DNA of 64,000 nucleotides from contig WPIO01000009.1 of NCBI GenBank assembly GCA_009760855.2, positions 8,943,001 to 9,007,000 on the forward strand, written 5' to 3'. The position numbers and the translations under genes are program-made. Origin of the DNA: Cristatella mucedo (taxonomy: Eukaryota; Bryozoa; Phylactolaemata; Cristatellidae). The notes under the pieces are model-generated. The model was not told where the DNA came from. It worked only from the letters and a program-made list of their open reading frames with translations, and did not search any database. Shown here piece after piece: positions 60,507 through 64,000 of this stretch; the stretch's first letter is position 1; every line of letters starts with the position of its first letter.

Positions 60507-60588
<82 letters not shown>

Positions 60589-60612
60589 CAGAGAGAGAGA
60601 GAGAGAGAGAGT
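60507..60612 (+). repeat. (GA)n microsatellite
   Basis: About 106 bp of GA with two ACAGA interruptions near 60582-60592. Confidence 0.97.
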
Positions 60613-61339
60613 CTATCTAGTCCGGCTGGTACTCGGGCTTCACCGCAACGACGACCGGGTGGTCGGCTCTGCTGGGGCCGTGACCTTAGGTGTGATGCTG
60701 CTGCAGTCAGACTGCTGGCTGGAGGCCCCGTTTTTGTTTTGGACTTACTAAATAGTGAAAAAGTCGCCCGTGGAAATGATACGGTGATCAGACTGCTGCA
60801 CAGGTGTGCTCTTTTGAGTTAGCTTACCTTTCCATGGGTCGCTGCTTACTTTCATAGGCTTGCTGCATGCTTATCCGAGAGCCAACAACTCCTACTGTTC
60901 TTCTTCCGGCAGCTCTAGCTGACGTCTGGGCATCATGCGTGCAAGACATTCTTTTACGCGGGAAGTCTCCTCCATCTTCCTTGCTGCAGCTGCCCTGCTT
61001 ATTCCTCAGCTTCCTGTAGTCGCCTGTGTCGGGCTGTCCCTCCTCCCCCCCCCCTTGCAGCCATCAGCAGGAATGCCTGTGCTGCTGCTGATGGCTGCGT
61101 TCTTGTCACTTCCTGTTGTTTTCCGTGCGCCTGTTCGTGTGTGTCTGTAGCTATCATGAATCAGCCTTTCCTGAGCCAGGCAAGGCAGAGCTAATTGTCG
61201 CTGATACTCGTGCAACTGTTGTTTCGCGTCGTTTTGTTTGAGTTCGCTCCTGTCGTGTGCACTGTAGCTGCTAGCTTCCTTCGGGATGGAGGTTGGGTTG
61301 GGTGGGGTCACTAGTGCCACATTTAATCAAGGTTAGGCT
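60613..61339. other. Nothing recognised
   Basis: Moderately GC-rich with short open frames on both strands. There is a poly-C run at 61046-61054. Confidence 0.4.
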
Positions 61340-61479
<140 letters not shown>

Positions 61480-61819
61480 TGCTTACCGTGCATCTTTCAG
61501 ACCCACGTTGAAGTAGATAGCGTATTATGCTGTAATCGGCGGCGCCCATGGTTGCGTAAATGGTGCGTATTGCGAGGCAGTAGTGGTAGGACAGGTTTAT
61601 CATAGGAATTTACTTGAGCAGTGTTCCGTGTGACATTTCTTTGTTAGCTATCGAAAGTTTTGCACCGAAAGCTGTTCATTCATTGACTGCTCCGTATAAA
61701 CTCTACTCGGCAACACCTACCATACCGAGACTCAGTGACTTTATAGGCTTAAATATAGAGTTTTTCTCCACCCAGTCAAAGATTAGTCTTTGAGCATGTG
61801 AATGTGCACTCTCGTGTGT

Positions 61820-61840
61820 GTTTGCACGCTCGTGTGTGTT

Positions 61841-61930
<90 letters not shown>
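61820..61930 (+). repeat. (GT)n microsatellite
   Basis: About 110 bp of GT with GTTTGTG interruptions, ending in a GCGCGCG run (61924-61931), which is a potential Z-DNA former. Confidence 0.97.
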
Positions 61931-61934
<4 letters not shown>

Positions 61935-62173
61935 CACAAGCGTGTGTGAGTGTGCTTTTGTATGCTACCGAACGTTGCACATTTTTGACTGCATGGGTTT
62001 GGGCACGTGCTTGTGGTTGTCGCACTGTAATCATGCCTTATGCAGCAAGCACTTTCCAGGACCATAAGTTTTGCCTGTTAGTGGCTGCTACCCTTGTTGA
62101 GAGAGTATTTGTTTGTGAAGATATTTCCATATACCAGAGGTCGTTAAAATCTAGTCAATGTGCTTCGAACAGC

Positions 62174-62233
62174 CTACAAGCTTCGAACAGCCTATAAACA
62201 GCCAGCTGTTTATAGGCTGTTCGAAGCTTGTAG
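62174..62233. repeat. Perfect hairpin, 29-bp arms, 2-nt centre
   Basis: The left arm 62174-62202 and right arm 62205-62233 are exact reverse complements (starting CTACAAGCTTCGAACAGCC, centre CA). A further direct copy of GCTTCGAACAGCCT lies just to the left (62162-62175). Confidence 0.97.
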
Positions 62234-62558
62234 AAAGTTCGTAGAATGTCTGTTTGCCGAAGTCAGCCAACGCCATGAGTGGCCTCACTTTGTCCTCTGC
62301 TATATTTCGTGAAGTACTGAAGTCTGTCGTGGATTGTATCAGGCCCGTGTAAAGGAAACCTTGTTTTGCTTAGTGGTAATGGCAATTGAAGTGCAAGGCC
62401 ACTTCTGGAGACTTTCAGAATCGTTATTGTTCAGCAGTTTATGAAACGTAACAAAAAAACTGCAATTTTAGAGTCCAGCTGTTCCCTGTGCAACGACGAG
62501 AGAAAGAGACCTCCCTCGACCGATCGCTTTACTGTTTACTTGACTCAGCTCTCCTTAT

Positions 62559-62739
62559 TGTGAGCCGTGATGGCACACTAGGTAAGGTGGTTGCTTTCAC
62601 GGCCTCGGTCCCGAGGTCGTGGGTTCGATTCCTGCAGTGGGCGATCCTTTATCGCCACTGCAAGCGGTGGTGATAGCCGTAAAGGCTCTTCTGTCGCTAT
62701 ACAAAAAGAGGCTGTTTAATCAGCTAGGATTTTTTTTTC
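62559..62739 (+). repeat. SINE-1 copy, best preserved
   Basis: GTGAGCCGTGATGGCACAC, A-box TGGCACACTAGGTAAGG, B-box GGGTTCGATTCC (matches GGTTCGANTCC exactly), GCCACTGCAAGCGGTGGTG, GATAGCCGTAAAGGCTC, then AGGCTGTTTAATCAGCTAGG and nine Ts. It serves as a reference copy for the family. Confidence 0.95.
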
Positions 62740-62989
62740 AGCCATGATTTAGTTTTTTGTGAACATCCTAAACCATATAATCTGTCCAGCATTTCGAGGT
62801 GCACATTTTGAGGCCACTGAAATGGTGGCGTGGTCTTGAAGATTTTGAACGTCAGCTGCTTTCTCAAGATAACTGACAGTGGAGTTGCGCTTGATACTTA
62901 GATACTTAGCACTTGATACTTAAGGAAGTGCAAGTGCAATCGTCGAATTACTGTTGGTAAATAGAAAAGCCTTACTCGAAAATAATGTA

Positions 62990-63117
62990 TTGCCAAGGTC
63001 TGACTGGGGTCGTGAGCTCGAGCTCCGAGGCATATGTGAAGCGCCTGGATAGAGATCAAGTTCTCTTGGGGCGCTATATAAATGAATTATATTTTATTTT
63101 ATTATATTATTGCTGTT
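62990..63117 (+). repeat. SINE-2 copy, 5'-truncated
   Basis: It keeps the B-box-like GAGCTCGAGCTCC and a good 3' part, GCGCCTGGATAGAGATCAAG, TTCTCTTGGGGCGCTATATA and AAATGAATTATATTTTATT. The A-box end is missing or changed. Confidence 0.9.
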
Positions 63118-63349
63118 AGTCATATCTGTTACCTTTCCAGGCTGGTCGTGACTGCTTCTGTGTGATGGTCATGCCTACTTTCCCGAGCACAAGCCAACAA
63201 CCCTTTTTTTGCAGCTTCAGGCTTATTTCAACAGATGCATGTACCCAGCAGTTTCGTCTCAGAGGGACTTGGTGTAAATCTTGCATCGCTCAGAAACTAA
63301 ATGCGTTATCCTTGAAATTGACTCAGCGAGTGGCTGCCCTGTAGGCTGC

Positions 63350-63890
63350 CCTGTTGAAGAATCAGGTTGTTCTGTTCCAAAGTGTCCTAGTGCTGCTAGG
63401 CGACCACGCCGGCTCCACTGTCAAGTCGTACTGCATTCAGCTATAGACTAGTGCAATAGTTCGGGCCAGCTCAGACAAGCGGACCACAGCCAAACTAGTC
63501 CGTGCATTTGTGACATTCTGCCTTGACTTGGGTAACTCTTTTCTTGCAGATCGTGGTGCCTGTGCCATTAAACAATTTTAGGTGCTGCACAAACTCGGTA
63601 GCTTGGCTTGCCTGTCGTGAGCACCGCTACAGTGCTTCATCAACCCAGGTCTCTCTGATTTGCACGGGCTCAGCGTGTCGACTTTGAGCTATGGGGTAAC
63701 TATGGTAACTATGCTTCACCTTGCACCGCTGGTCCCTTGGACTCTTGTCGGCTTCTGAAAAGCCTCGAATCCTCTGGAGACCCGGTTGTCTGCCGACCGG
63801 CAGAACTGCTTCCTCTTACTTGACAGCATTCAAAGTAAAACTGAAAACCCCAGGAGCTCTTCCTCTAAACAGATTTTCTTTCTATAATTG
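63350..63890 (+). mobile_element. Old LINE-A-related fragment
   Basis: Words in LINE-A order: GTTCTGTTCCAAAGTG, GGCGACCACGCCGGCTCCAC, GTCCGTGCATTTGTGACATT, CTTGTCGTGAGC-like and CTCTGGAGACC. All frames are broken. Confidence 0.75.
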
Positions 63891-64000
63891 AATCATCTTT
63901 ATGTGGTTTATTGTGGTTTCTTTATGTGGTTTTAGGTCCTAGAATTTGGCATTATGTTATAATCTATAAGTAGCTTATCCGCTTGCTTTCAGCTTAATCA

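Overview
The window is animal nuclear DNA. It has spliced exons with GT-AG borders, kilobase-scale introns, tRNA-type SINEs, CR1/L2-like LINEs, a hAT transposon and long dinucleotide microsatellites. I cannot name the species. The mix of elements and the moderately diverged protein fit an invertebrate or other non-model animal better than a mammal.

One host gene dominates. On the + strand, thirteen exons between 770 and about 48786 encode a large part of an inhibitor of Bruton tyrosine kinase (IBTK) homologue. In order they carry the end of an ankyrin repeat (exon 1), an RCC1-type beta-propeller (exons 2-7), a linker (exon 8), a first BTB domain with a long Gly/Ala/Ser-rich insert (exons 9-10), and a second BTB domain with its helical extension and a low-complexity tail (exons 11-13). 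The reading phase is continuous across all twelve junctions I propose, about 1,020 codons in total. The start of the gene lies upstream of the window. The C-terminal part was not found: it is either downstream, or hidden in the GC-rich, repeat-broken stretch 48787-64000. In mammals IBTK is a CUL3 ubiquitin-ligase adaptor and a BTK-binding protein; that role is carried over here by homology only.

The introns are filled with repeats. (1) CR1/L2-like LINE copies: family A at 1530-3385, 19779-20269, 25291-28700, 37835-38411, 38428-39408 and 54061-55440; family B with a nearly intact reverse transcriptase at 16222-18075; older related copies at 8738-10010, 21395-22011, 37000-37760, 42885-44610 and 63350-63890. 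(2) SINE-1, with tRNA-like A and B boxes and a T-rich tail, on both strands. (3) SINE-2, also tRNA-like, whose 3' end matches the 3' end of LINE family A. (4) A 2.7-kb hAT element at 31366-34083 with terminal inverted repeats, a near-perfect 8-bp target duplication and a broken transposase. (5) Scrambled Tc1-like transposase remnants near 10.7-11.0 kb and 34.3-34.7 kb. (6) Three short elements whose 5' ends look like Helitron ends. (7) Many (TC)n, (AG)n, (GT)n, (CA)n and (AT)n tracts, plus a perfect 29-bp-arm hairpin at 62174-62233.

I saw no bacterial features, CRISPR arrays, rRNA genes or convincing functional tRNA genes. The tRNA-like sequences are all inside SINEs. The most useful results are the reconstructed IBTK exon chain, the LINE/SINE shared tail, the dated order of nested insertions, and several small unexplained structures listed under findings.
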